A stretch of DNA of 64,000 nt, from NCBI RefSeq assembly GCF_001403875.1, contig NZ_LN884299.1:2418117-2482116 (forward strand), written 5' to 3'. Below, in pieces: positions 34,921-42,188 of this stretch. The notes beneath the pieces were generated by a model. The model was given only the letters and a program-made list of their open reading frames with translations. It was not told where the DNA came from and searched no databases. This DNA comes from Paenibacillus ihumii (GTDB lineage Bacteria; Bacillota; Bacilli; Paenibacillales; Paenibacillaceae). Made by a program: the position numbers and the translations under genes. Position 1 is the stretch's first letter. Each line of letters opens with the position of its first letter.

Positions 34921-35047
34921 CCTGTTGTCATCATCTATCAGGCATGTGCCGGGCTTAAGCACCGCATGCGCTTAATGAGCAGTGCCGGATTCATGAACCG
35001 TACGCGCTAAGGAGCAGTGGCGCATGGAGAAGCACCGGACGATATGC

Positions 35048-35932
35048 TTAGGCCCGGCCCCCAAACCGCTTCCGGTAGCCGCATTTGCGGCATAGCTCCT
35101 CCACGGCGGTCCGGCGCGAGAAGCCCTCATACAAACGGGTCGCCCGCTCCCCCTCAATAATTTCAGAGAACGGCGTCTTATAGACATTGCCTAGATTAAT
35201 CACGCCTTCTCCATCTAGGCAGCACGGAATAACCGTTCCATCCACAAGGATGCCCGCTTGATTCCGCAGCGCATGGCAGAAGCCATGGCCGTCGTCCTCC
35301 TCCGCGCGCAAATCGGGCCAGTCGAACTCATGATCCTGATTCAGGTATATCCGGTCAGCCAGCTTGATTCCGCCTCCCGGAACAACTCTTTCCTCGATTT
35401 GATAATCCAGCCCGAACTCCTTCTCGATCATTTCCAGAGTGGCCCGGTTGCGGCTCCGCTGCAAATTGGTTTCGTTGCTCTTGTCCAGGTTCCACAGCCG
35501 GAACGAAACGATCAGATCCGAGGTGCTAACCGCTTCTCTTACAAAAGCCAATATATTCTCGATATATCCTTCACGATCCGTCGAGCCCTCATGCCCGTCG
35601 AAGCTGTGCAGCGAGAAATTCATTTGTCTTAGCGCCGGCTTGTTGATAATTTTGGGCCAGGCCTTGCGAATCAGCGTGCCATTCGTCGTAATATTTACTT
35701 TGAAGCCCTTCTCATGACTCAAATCCAGCAGCTGGTCAATTTTGGGATGCAGCAGCGGCTCACCCTTAACGTGAAAATAAATATAGTCCGTGTGAGGCTT
35801 CACTTCATCCAGCACCTTTGCGAATTCCTCGACCTTGATGAACTGGGATTTCCGTTCAGTCGGCGGGCAAAAGCTGCAAGCCAAATTGCAAATGCTGGTC
35901 GTTTCAATATAGAACTTTTTGAATTTTTTCAT
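35048..35932 (-). CDS. Radical SAM/SPASM-domain protein
   Basis: 294 residues. The radical SAM cluster motif CNLACSFC (C15, C19, C22) is near the N-terminus, followed by the GEPLLHPKI segment and NITTNGTLI. The C-terminal part has the SPASM-like cysteine set FCHALRNQAG, GTVIPCCLDGEG and ELCRKCGYRKRF, which binds an auxiliary Fe-S cluster. SPASM proteins often modify ribosomal peptides or act as activating enzymes, but no precursor peptide was found nearby. It precedes nothing obvious on its strand; upstream lies the PCYCGC lipoprotein, 39 bp away, so the two may be cotranscribed. Confidence 0.85.
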   Translation of the reverse strand: MKKFKKFYIETTSICNLACSFCPPTERKSQFIKVEEFAKVLDEVKPHTDYIYFHVKGEPLLHPKIDQLLDLSHEKGFKVNITTNGTLIRKAWPKIINKPALRQMNFSLHSFDGHEGSTDREGYIENILAFVREAVSTSDLIVSFRLWNLDKSNETNLQRSRNRATLEMIEKEFGLDYQIEERVVPGGGIKLADRIYLNQDHEFDWPDLRAEEDDGHGFCHALRNQAGILVDGTVIPCCLDGEGVINLGNVYKTPFSEIIEGERATRLYEGFSRRTAVEELCRKCGYRKRFGGRA

Positions 35933-35971
35933 TTTCGTTTGATTCCTACTGTCATAATTATTTACGCATGA

Positions 35972-36478
35972 TTATAGCGGTAACGGCGTATCCGTCGGCT
36001 TGGCATAGCCCTCGCGGTATTTCTCGTCAATGAATGTACGGATCTCCCCGGCCGCTTTTCCTCCCTGCTTCATCTGAATTGACTCCACAGCGATTTCCAG
36101 GCAGACGTTGCATTTCGTGCCATGATCATCCCAGACGATCGAGCCGTCCTCCTTTACCTCATGAATGAAGCAGTCCCGGTTGCTGCGATGGCCTGCCGAA
36201 TCCCCGCAGCCGCAGTAGCAGGGCATGCCGTCCAGCAGCTCAGGGTACTCGCTGACCGCTCGATATACGAGCACAATATTCTCGTGCTGACCGTCCAAAA
36301 AGGAGGGCAATACCTCCTTGCCTGCCGTCAGCTCCTGCACATCCCCGCTAGCCGTAATATGTAATGCACTATGCGCATGGTTCGCTTCATCCCCGCTCTT
36401 ATTTGCGCTGCCTCCGCAGGCGGATAAGGAGAGCAATAGCAGAGCAGACGCCAGCATCGTGGCAAACGCTTGTCTCAC
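35972..36478 (-). CDS. PCYCGC-motif lipoprotein
   Basis: 168 residues. Lipobox LSLSAC with the lipidated cysteine at 21, then a linker rich in N, S and H. The name-giving motif DGMPCYCGCGDSAGHRSNRD lies near residues 83-102, followed by a second cysteine group (HGTKCNVCLEIA). The conserved cysteines and histidines suggest extracytoplasmic metal or redox binding; the family has no established function. The gene is directly upstream of the radical SAM/SPASM gene. Confidence 0.9.
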   Translation of the reverse strand: MRQAFATMLASALLLLSLSACGGSANKSGDEANHAHSALHITASGDVQELTAGKEVLPSFLDGQHENIVLVYRAVSEYPELLDGMPCYCGCGDSAGHRSNRDCFIHEVKEDGSIVWDDHGTKCNVCLEIAVESIQMKQGGKAAGEIRTFIDEKYREGYAKPTDTPLPL

Positions 36479-36577
36479 TTTTCAGAATCCTCCATTCATT
36501 TTGAAAAATATGATTTACATCACTTCCTCGCTAGCTCTATTCTATCTCAAAACCTTGGAAAACACCTAACGCAAGTT

Positions 36578-37747
36578 TTAGATTTCTTCTTTGCTCATTA
36601 ATTTGAACGTGCTGTTACTGCAGCTGGGACAGCCTGCGTTTTTTAGCGCTTCGATCGTCTGATACTCCCCGTCCATTCCTACCCGGATGATCTCAGTGCA
36701 TTGCAAGCAACAGTATGTTCTCCGAGTACGCTTTACCTCGCCCGTGTATAACGCATCTGTAAAGCTGTCCGTATATTCGGGTGCCGTATGATCCGTAGTT
36801 TTAAGAATCATCATTTGGCTTCGATTGGCTATCATTTCAGCTCCTTCATACTCATTGAAATGGAGTAGCGTACTGCCGACAGTAAGCCCCATCCGCACGA
36901 ATTCCCTTTGCATGGCCAGCATGAAGTCAGGTGACTTATGCGCGAAGGACAGGAAAATTGGCAAGCCCTTCTCCTTGCGCAATGCGCTGATTCCCCGCGA
37001 GAGGAATAAGCTGGCTCCTTGAAGCGTATAGGGCGGATCTGTAAAGAAAGCATCGAACTGCCCGCACAAATCGGAGGGTAATGGTTCGCGTAAATCCACT
37101 AGTCGGCAGGTAATCGGCAGGTTCTCCCGCTCTGCGATCATTCGGATATAATCCAGGAAACGATCATCAATATCGACAACTTCAATTTCTGCTTTTGCCT
37201 CGCTGCTTCCCGGAAACAGCTGCTTCAGCAAAAAACCAAGCGACACACTCACAAGATCATCATCGCCGACGCACAGTATCCGTTTGCCGATTACTGCATG
37301 ATTGCGCAAAGCAAGAATCGCCCTGCGCAAACTCGTTTCAGGCGTGCATTTGGATTGATCGATCTGCACGTTAACCTGGGGCCGGGTATTAAAAATTTCT
37401 CTCCATCCGTGCCATTCCCTCTCCTGAGTGAGCTCTTGAAGCTCCAGCCCTTCCCTCATGAATCTCCTGTACAAGCTCCGGTCGATATCCTGATAGCCTC
37501 CCGCCTGCTCAATGCATCTCCTGCCAGTGCTGGTGCAGTCCACACCTCTATCCTGCTTAAGAATCCTTGCCCGGATCAGCTCCTTCTTGATGGCTGCCGC
37601 CACAGGAATCGGCAGCATTTGCCGGCGCGCCAATTCTTTCGTAGATATACCGGGGTTCATGTAACATTCTATCAGCATTTGCTCGATGATTCCGGGGCCT
37701 TCCTGAAGCTTGACCTTGGCATAGATTTCCTTCACTACATCCTTCAT
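36578..37747 (-). CDS. bpsA: Branched-chain polyamine synthase (bis-aminopropyl spermidine synthase family)
   Basis: 389 residues from ATG 37747 (MKDVVKEIYAKVKLQEG), with GAGGG eight nt before it; earlier ATGs lack spacing. A winged-helix-like N-terminal part (about 1-90) precedes a methyltransferase-like fold with KRILCVGDDDLVS (the GDDD motif) and FDAFFTDPPYTLQGAS (DPPY). Both are hallmarks of BpsA, which adds aminopropyl groups from decarboxylated SAM to spermidine to make N4-branched polyamines in thermophiles. A C-terminal zinc-ribbon-like CCLQCTEI…CPSC pair is present. No speD or speE is adjacent. The leader holds two terminators and a structured RNA. Confidence 0.88.
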   Translation of the reverse strand: MKDVVKEIYAKVKLQEGPGIIEQMLIECYMNPGISTKELARRQMLPIPVAAAIKKELIRARILKQDRGVDCTSTGRRCIEQAGGYQDIDRSLYRRFMREGLELQELTQEREWHGWREIFNTRPQVNVQIDQSKCTPETSLRRAILALRNHAVIGKRILCVGDDDLVSVSLGFLLKQLFPGSSEAKAEIEVVDIDDRFLDYIRMIAERENLPITCRLVDLREPLPSDLCGQFDAFFTDPPYTLQGASLFLSRGISALRKEKGLPIFLSFAHKSPDFMLAMQREFVRMGLTVGSTLLHFNEYEGAEMIANRSQMMILKTTDHTAPEYTDSFTDALYTGEVKRTRRTYCCLQCTEIIRVGMDGEYQTIEALKNAGCPSCSNSTFKLMSKEEI

Positions 37748-37778
37748 TCCCATTCCCTCTTTTCTTGTTTTGGATAAC

Positions 37779-37821
37779 AAAAAAAGGGCAGAAAATGAAC
37801 ATTAGCGTTCATCTTCTACCC
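37779..37821 (-). terminator. Attenuator-like terminator directly before bpsA
   Basis: A 15-bp stem (37786-37800 with 37807-37821, two G·U pairs in RNA) with a 6-nt loop ATTAGC, followed on the minus strand by seven T residues (37779-37785). It ends about 30 nt before the bpsA start codon, so every bpsA transcript starting upstream must pass it. Confidence 0.88.
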
Positions 37822-37841
37822 TTGAATACCCGCGATATATC

Positions 37842-38051
37842 AAAAAAGGCCATGCGGAGTGCACGGCCAGAATCGCAGTGATTGGATTTGGTCGATGTCC
37901 TATGTTCTTAACTAATCGAGTCCTTCCAAATTAACATGGACAAACAAACCGCCTAATTGGCAGCTTTTGATCCAGGCCCTGGAATTGAACTCTATCCAAT
38001 TAATTAGTTAAGAACTCCCACAAACACAAAGACATCCCCTAGGATTAAATT
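37842..38051 (-). ncRNA. Unidentified ~210-nt structured RNA upstream of bpsA
   Basis: Promoter to terminator on the minus strand. Helices: GATGTC/GACATC (38031-38036 with 37894-37899); a perfect 13-bp helix GTTCTTAACTAAT/ATTAGTTAAGAAC (38003-38015 with 37904-37916); GAGTTC/GGACTC plus TTCCA/TGGAA (37980-37992 with 37918-37928, small bulge). Together they form a rod enclosing about 50 nt. The 3' end is the hairpin GGCCGTGC-ACTCC-GCATGGCC (37848-37868) plus six T residues. No ORF of note is inside. It does not match T-box, ykkC, crcB, SAM or c-di-GMP signatures that I know; a divergent 6S RNA is the main alternative. Confidence 0.7.
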
Positions 38052-38057
38052 TACTAA

Positions 38058-38086
38058 ATTATAACATCCCTTTCATTGCATTTCAA
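38058..38086 (-). promoter_or_regulatory. Consensus sigma-A promoter of the structured RNA
   Basis: On the minus strand, TTGAAA (38086-38081), exactly 17 bp, TATAAT (38063-38058). The -35 box overlaps the stop codon of the CLC gene at 38083. Predicted start near 38051. Confidence 0.85.
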
Positions 38087-39432
38087 TCCCTGGGACGACG
38101 GGATTTCAACATGCTCCTTCTGCTGCCGAGCCTTGTATCCGGCGGAATGCTTAGCAGCGAGCTCTTGGAGGCGCCGATCTGCTGCGAGCTATAAATGCCG
38201 CTGTGGCCGGAGAAGACATAGCTGACAAGACAGGCTATGAATAGATACACGGCACCTTCCGAGCCGAACAGCTCAATGCCCATGATGAAACAGGCGATCG
38301 GCGTATTGGCTGCCCCGCAAAATACCGCGATAAATCCGAGCGCGGCCAGAAAGGGCGCATACAGTTGAAGCCACCCGGACAGAGTGTGCCCCAGGCTTGC
38401 CCCAATCGCAAAGAGCGGCGTCACCTCTCCACCTTGAAAGCCCGAGCCCAGCGTCACCGAAGTGAACAGCAGCTTGCCAAGGAAAGCAAACGGAGATACC
38501 CCCTCTCCAAATGAATCCTCGATCAACGGCAGGCCTAGCCCCAAATAATCCCGAGTTCCGGCCAAATAGACCATGGCGATAATGAGACAGCCGCCGACTG
38601 CGCTTTTTAACACCGGATTTGCAAATAAGCGACTAAACCCTCTTTTTAAATAATGGGTCAGCTCGCTGAACAACAGACTGGTCCACCCAAATAAGATGGA
38701 GGCGAAAGCCACCTTAAGCAGCACCATGCCAGATAAAGCCGGGATTTGCCCTATATCATAAATATGATGCTGCACGCCCCATAGCCCTGTAGTCACCAAA
38801 TGTCCTACGAAGCTTGCGGCAAAGCAAGGGATAAGCGCGCGATAGCTGATTACACCGAGCACGGCCACCTCTAACCCGAACATCGTTCCCGCCAGCGGCG
38901 TTCCGAATACGGAGCCGAAGCCTCCGCTTATCCCGCACATTAACAAAATTCGGCGATCCTGCGCATCCAGCCTGACCAGCCTGCCGAACCAGTCCGCCAA
39001 GCTTCCCCCCATTTGCACGGCGGTTCCCTCCCGTCCAGCCGAGCCTCCGAGCAAATGTGTCGTTAGGGTTCCAAACAGTACAAGCGGAGCCATGCGAAGC
39101 GGAATTCTTTCATTTCCGCTTTGGATTTGCTCCAAAATCAGATTATTGCCCTGGGCGCTGCTTTTGCCCCACTTCATGTAGGCATAGCTTACCAAGGCTC
39201 CCCCGGCGGGCAGCAGCCATAGCAGCCAGGGCTGTGCTGACCGCCATTGGGTAACGGTATCGAGACTGATTAGAAAAATGGCAGAAGCCGTGCCAGTTAG
39301 CAATCCGACAACGCTGCCAATTATTATCCATTTCAGGAATGAGCCGGGAAAGGCGGCAGCAGTTCTAATTGCTCCGGCCCATTTCATTTTTTGATTTCCG
39401 CTGTTAGGTAAGGTTTCGTGATCGGACTTCAA
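38083..39432 (-). CDS. CLC-type fluoride/proton antiporter (CLC-F)
   Basis: About 449 residues from the TTG at 39432 (AGGAGG at good spacing; a TTG two codons earlier is too close). It is a CLC transporter with about ten or more membrane helices. The gating-glutamate motif GGSAGREGTAVQMGGSLADW and the second pore motif GSGFQGGEVTPLFAIGA are clear. A fluoride riboswitch lies in its leader, so it is best read as the fluoride-exporting CLC-F branch rather than a chloride carrier. Its last codons overlap the promoter of the RNA ahead of bpsA. Confidence 0.88.
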   Translation of the reverse strand: MKSDHETLPNSGNQKMKWAGAIRTAAAFPGSFLKWIIIGSVVGLLTGTASAIFLISLDTVTQWRSAQPWLLWLLPAGGALVSYAYMKWGKSSAQGNNLILEQIQSGNERIPLRMAPLVLFGTLTTHLLGGSAGREGTAVQMGGSLADWFGRLVRLDAQDRRILLMCGISGGFGSVFGTPLAGTMFGLEVAVLGVISYRALIPCFAASFVGHLVTTGLWGVQHHIYDIGQIPALSGMVLLKVAFASILFGWTSLLFSELTHYLKRGFSRLFANPVLKSAVGGCLIIAMVYLAGTRDYLGLGLPLIEDSFGEGVSPFAFLGKLLFTSVTLGSGFQGGEVTPLFAIGASLGHTLSGWLQLYAPFLAALGFIAVFCGAANTPIACFIMGIELFGSEGAVYLFIACLVSYVFSGHSGIYSSQQIGASKSSLLSIPPDTRLGSRRSMLKSRRPRD

Positions 39433-39465
39433 CTCCAAGCCTCCTGCGTGAATTTATTGCCGATG

Positions 39466-39555
39466 AACAAAAACTCCTACCAGTGCATAACAAAATAAGC
39501 ACTGGTAGGAGTCATCAGCCTGTTCGGCGGTTATGGCGAACTCCATCGCCTTATC
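39466..39555 (-). ncRNA. Fluoride (crcB-type) riboswitch with terminator
   Basis: On the minus strand the aptamer reads AAGGCGATGGAGTTCGCCATAACCGCC…GGCTGATGACTCCTACC, with the GGCGATGG/GTTCGCC helix and GGCTGATGACTCCTAC tail that define the class. It is followed by ACTCCTACCAGTGC/GCACTGGTAGGAGT (39473-39486 with 39499-39512) and five T residues, overlapping the aptamer 3' end. Fluoride binding should prevent that terminator. The gene behind it is a CLC transporter, the expected target. Confidence 0.93.
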
Positions 39556-39578
39556 ATCAATATGATTACGTCGAAATT

Positions 39579-39608
39579 ATTGTATATCAATTATACTATC
39601 TGCGTCAA
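39579..39608 (-). promoter_or_regulatory. Promoter of the fluoride riboswitch transcript
   Basis: On the minus strand, TTGACG (39608-39603), 18 bp, TACAAT (39584-39579). Predicted start near 39572, about 20 nt before the aptamer core. Confidence 0.6.
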
Positions 39609-39706
39609 TTCCCCTGTCTTAGAGTATGAGCCAGATTAAATCCAGGTAAACCCAACCCTTGTCTCAGCATAATATGAATGAAAACAGACAGAAAAGGTGA
39701 TTTCAT

Positions 39707-40810
39707 TTGGCAAGCTTCCGTAAAGCCTATCTGGCCAAGCAGCGTATCGCGGCGCATGTACTGAAACAACGCGGCATACACGGCATTGGCGTAGGAATGT
39801 GCGATCCACGCCGCCCGGGGAAAGGCGCCGCGATTATCCTCTATGCCAGCGCTGCAGCGGCAACTGCAAATTCTAGCAAAAAAAGCCCGAAAAAACAGAA
39901 GACCATTAACCCCGTTGAGCTGCAGCGCAAAATAGGCGTGCCTGTACGAATCGTGCAATCGTCAAGCTTTCATAAACACAGTACCCAGGAGAATGACCGT
40001 TTCAGATCTAGAATAAGACCAGTGATCGGGGGATACAGCATCGGCACGCCGGATGCCTCAGGTACGGCGGGATTGATTATTGCCGATAGGCTCTGTGGCA
40101 GCCAGCTCTATGTGCTCAGCAATAATCATGTTCTTGTAAACGAGAATACGCGGCGCTGCTCCAAGACGCTCCAGCCCGGCGGAGCCGATGGCGGAACAGC
40201 AAGAGCAGATCGCATTGGAGAGCTGCATCGTTTCGTGAGACTAAGCAAGAATAGAAACAACTATCTCGATGCAGCGATGGCCAGGCCGCTGCGGCGTTCC
40301 TTGCTCAGTCCCCGTTACGCTGTATTCGGAACAGTGCCTGGCCATCTGCGGTCATATCGTATCGGAGACCAGTTCAAGAAGGTCGGCCGCACTACCGGCA
40401 TAAGAACGGGGCGGGTAGAATCAATTCACACCGATATCCGCGTGGGATATGGTCCATACGGCAATCTCGGCATGATTACTTTCAAGAACCAGAGCGTCAT
40501 TCGCGGCAAGCGACCCGTCTCTTTAAGCGGCGACTCCGGCTCCGTATGGCTGACCCAGCGCGGAAATTTAGCGGCTGCCGTCAATTTTGCCGGCTCTGAC
40601 GATGGCTTCTTATCGATATCCTATCCGATTGAATGGTTTATGCAGGTATTCGGGACGCAGGTCGCCTCCCCCTTGCAGCACCGAAAAACGCATACACCGG
40701 CTCGCCCAGGCCGGAGAGCGGAGCGAAGCTATTTGTACACACAGCCTCTGCCGCCCAGACTGCTCCGCACGATCAAGCCGCTCCTCGCCAGACGATGCCC
40801 GGTAAAATGA
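39707..40810 (+). CDS. Trypsin-like serine protease domain protein without signal peptide
   Basis: 367 residues starting at TTG, with AAAAGGTGA upstream. A chymotrypsin-fold catalytic triad can be read: H141 in YVLSNNHVLV, D188 in NNYLDAAMARP and S277 in SLSGDSGSVW. The first ~80 residues are basic with no membrane segment; the C-terminal ~60 residues are arginine-rich. Proteases of this fold in Firmicutes are usually exported or membrane-tethered, so a cytoplasmic form is unusual. It may instead be processed or spore-associated. It is convergent with the sigma-factor gene, and a terminator lies between them. Confidence 0.8.
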   Translation: MASFRKAYLAKQRIAAHVLKQRGIHGIGVGMCDPRRPGKGAAIILYASAAAATANSSKKSPKKQKTINPVELQRKIGVPVRIVQSSSFHKHSTQENDRFRSRIRPVIGGYSIGTPDASGTAGLIIADRLCGSQLYVLSNNHVLVNENTRRCSKTLQPGGADGGTARADRIGELHRFVRLSKNRNNYLDAAMARPLRRSLLSPRYAVFGTVPGHLRSYRIGDQFKKVGRTTGIRTGRVESIHTDIRVGYGPYGNLGMITFKNQSVIRGKRPVSLSGDSGSVWLTQRGNLAAAVNFAGSDDGFLSISYPIEWFMQVFGTQVASPLQHRKTHTPARPGRRAERSYLYTQPLPPRLLRTIKPLLARRCPVK

Positions 40811-40831
40811 TGCAGCTAGCCAGCATCTATT

Positions 40832-40875
40832 AAAAAAGGGAGCTTCCATGACCTTTCGTCAAGGTGGCTCCCTTT
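40832..40875 (-). terminator. Terminator between the protease and sigma-factor genes
   Basis: AAAGGGAGC/GCTCCCTTT (40835-40843 with 40867-40875) and inner ACCTT/AAGGT, followed on the minus strand by six T residues. Confidence 0.85.
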
Positions 40876-40900
40876 GCATCTATTGTTATCAGATAAATGA

Positions 40901-41797
40901 TTATTCCATAAAGTCCTTCAGCCGCTTGCTGCGGCTCGGATGTCTCAGCTTGCGGAGGGCTTTGGCCTCAATTTGTCTGATCCGCTCCCGGGTAACGCCG
41001 AACTCCTTGCCTACTTCCTCAAGCGTTCGCGTCCGGCCATCATCCATTCCGAAGCGCAGGCGAAGCACGTTCTCCTCACGCTCGGTCAGCGTATCCAGCA
41101 CTTCCTCCAGCTGCTCCTTCAGCAGCTCGTAAGCCGCAGCCTCTGCCGGGGCCAGCGCATCGTGATCCTCGATAAAATCGCCCAGATTCGAATCATTCTC
41201 TTCGCCGATCGGCGTCTCCAGCGAGACCGGCTCTTGAGCGATCTTCATGATTTCTCGAACCTTCTCCGGCGTGAGATCCATTTCCTTGGCGATCTCCTCT
41301 GGAGTCGGCTCCCGTCCGATCTCTTGCAGAAGCTGGCGGGAAACGCGAATCAGCTTGTTGATGGTCTCTACCATATGAACCGGGATTCGAATTGTTCTGG
41401 CCTGATCCGCTATAGCTCTCGTAATGGCCTGACGAATCCACCATGTCGCATAGGTGCTGAATTTGAAGCCTTTCTTGAAATCGAATTTCTCGACAGCTTT
41501 AATAAGACCCATATTGCCTTCCTGGATCAGGTCGAGGAACACCATTCCCCTCCCGACATATCGGCGGGCGATGCTAACAACGAGACGCAGATTGGCTTCC
41601 GCCAGTCTGCGCTTGGCTTCCTCGTCTCCCTGCTCTATTCGCTTGGCTAGTTCGATTTCTTCCTCTGCCGATAGAAGCGGTACTCTACCGATTTCCTTCA
41701 AGTACATGCGTACAGGATCATCGATCTTTATGCCTGGCGGCAGCGTCAGGTCATCTGTATATTCTGATTCAGTATGAAGCTTCAAATCCTCTGTCAC
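40901..41797 (-). CDS. Primary-type (SigA-like) RNA polymerase sigma factor lacking region 1.1
   Basis: 298 residues. Region 1.2 (DDPVRMYLKEIGRVPLLSAE), region 2 (NLRLVVSIARRYVGRGMVFL, YATWWIRQAITRAIADQART), region 3 (IGREPTPEEIAKEMDLTPEK) and region 4 (TLEEVGKEFGVTRERIRQIE) are complete and nearly the same as B. subtilis SigA down to the SRSKRLKDFME end. SigA of Bacillus is about 371 residues, with an N-terminal region missing here. There is no dnaG beside it, unlike the usual rpoD locus. It is most likely a second housekeeping-type sigma factor recognising TTGACA/TATAAT promoters. Confidence 0.9.
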   Translation of the reverse strand: MTEDLKLHTESEYTDDLTLPPGIKIDDPVRMYLKEIGRVPLLSAEEEIELAKRIEQGDEEAKRRLAEANLRLVVSIARRYVGRGMVFLDLIQEGNMGLIKAVEKFDFKKGFKFSTYATWWIRQAITRAIADQARTIRIPVHMVETINKLIRVSRQLLQEIGREPTPEEIAKEMDLTPEKVREIMKIAQEPVSLETPIGEENDSNLGDFIEDHDALAPAEAAAYELLKEQLEEVLDTLTEREENVLRLRFGMDDGRTRTLEEVGKEFGVTRERIRQIEAKALRKLRHPSRSKRLKDFME

Positions 41798-41852
41798 GAT
41801 TCAGACCCCCACCCATAAATGAAATGCTACTTATCTTAAATCTATATTTCGT

Positions 41853-41881
41853 TTGACAATTGCCAGCTTTTATGCTATTAT
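41853..41881 (+). promoter_or_regulatory. Consensus sigma-A promoter, plus strand
   Basis: TTGACA (41853-41858), 17 bp, TATTAT (41876-41881). A dyad GCTTTTAT/ATAAAAGC (41866-41873 with 41880-41887) spans the -10 box and could be an operator. Confidence 0.75.
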
Positions 41882-41887
41882 AAAAGC

Positions 41888-42012
41888 GATCCTAAAATGA
41901 TATACCGTTATTTGACTATCCGTCATTTTAACACATAAATAATAAATAATCAATCTGTAGTTTTGTTCAGTTCATGCAAACAACGCTGATCCCTTACGGG
42001 TCGGCGTTTTTT
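41888..42012 (+). ncRNA. Candidate small RNA (~125 nt)
   Basis: It begins at the consensus promoter and ends at AACGCTGATCCC-TTAC-GGGTCGGCGTT (41982-42008) with six T residues to 42012. An internal AAAATGA/TCATTTT stem is possible. The only frame inside is 13 codons from ATG without a ribosome site. No gene follows on this strand before the terminator, so the transcript appears to be non-coding. It is divergent from the sigma-factor gene. Confidence 0.6.
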
Positions 42013-42032
42013 AGTGGATTCGGATTTTAGGA

Positions 42033-42188
42033 TCAATGTATCAGCCCAAATTCCCGGGCCTGCTCCTCCGTTAATATGAACTGTTCCTTTTCCCATACCT
42101 CATCGTTTTGCTCAAGACCGAATGCTTCCATGACTTTCAGCCATATCCCTTTCTCAACAGCCTCGCCCTGCGTAATAATAATTTTCAT
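42033..42188 (-). CDS. Small acidic protein (51 aa), function unknown
   Basis: Sequence MKIIITQGEAVEKGIWLKVM… ending EEQARE-FGLIH. A GGGGG run lies about 11 nt ahead of the ATG. The EAVEKGIWLKVMEAFGLEQN segment looks like a real folded helix and recurs, as I remember, in small Paenibacillus proteins, but I cannot name a family. It lies upstream of the sigma factor on the same strand with the small RNA gene between them on the other strand. Confidence 0.6.
   Translation of the reverse strand: MKIIITQGEAVEKGIWLKVMEAFGLEQNDEVWEKEQFILTEEQAREFGLIH

Noticed and set aside
37842..38051. T-box, SAM or c-di-GMP riboswitch
   Set aside because: None of the core signatures (for example AGGGTGGAACCGCGG of T-boxes) was found in the bpsA leader, so no class is assigned.
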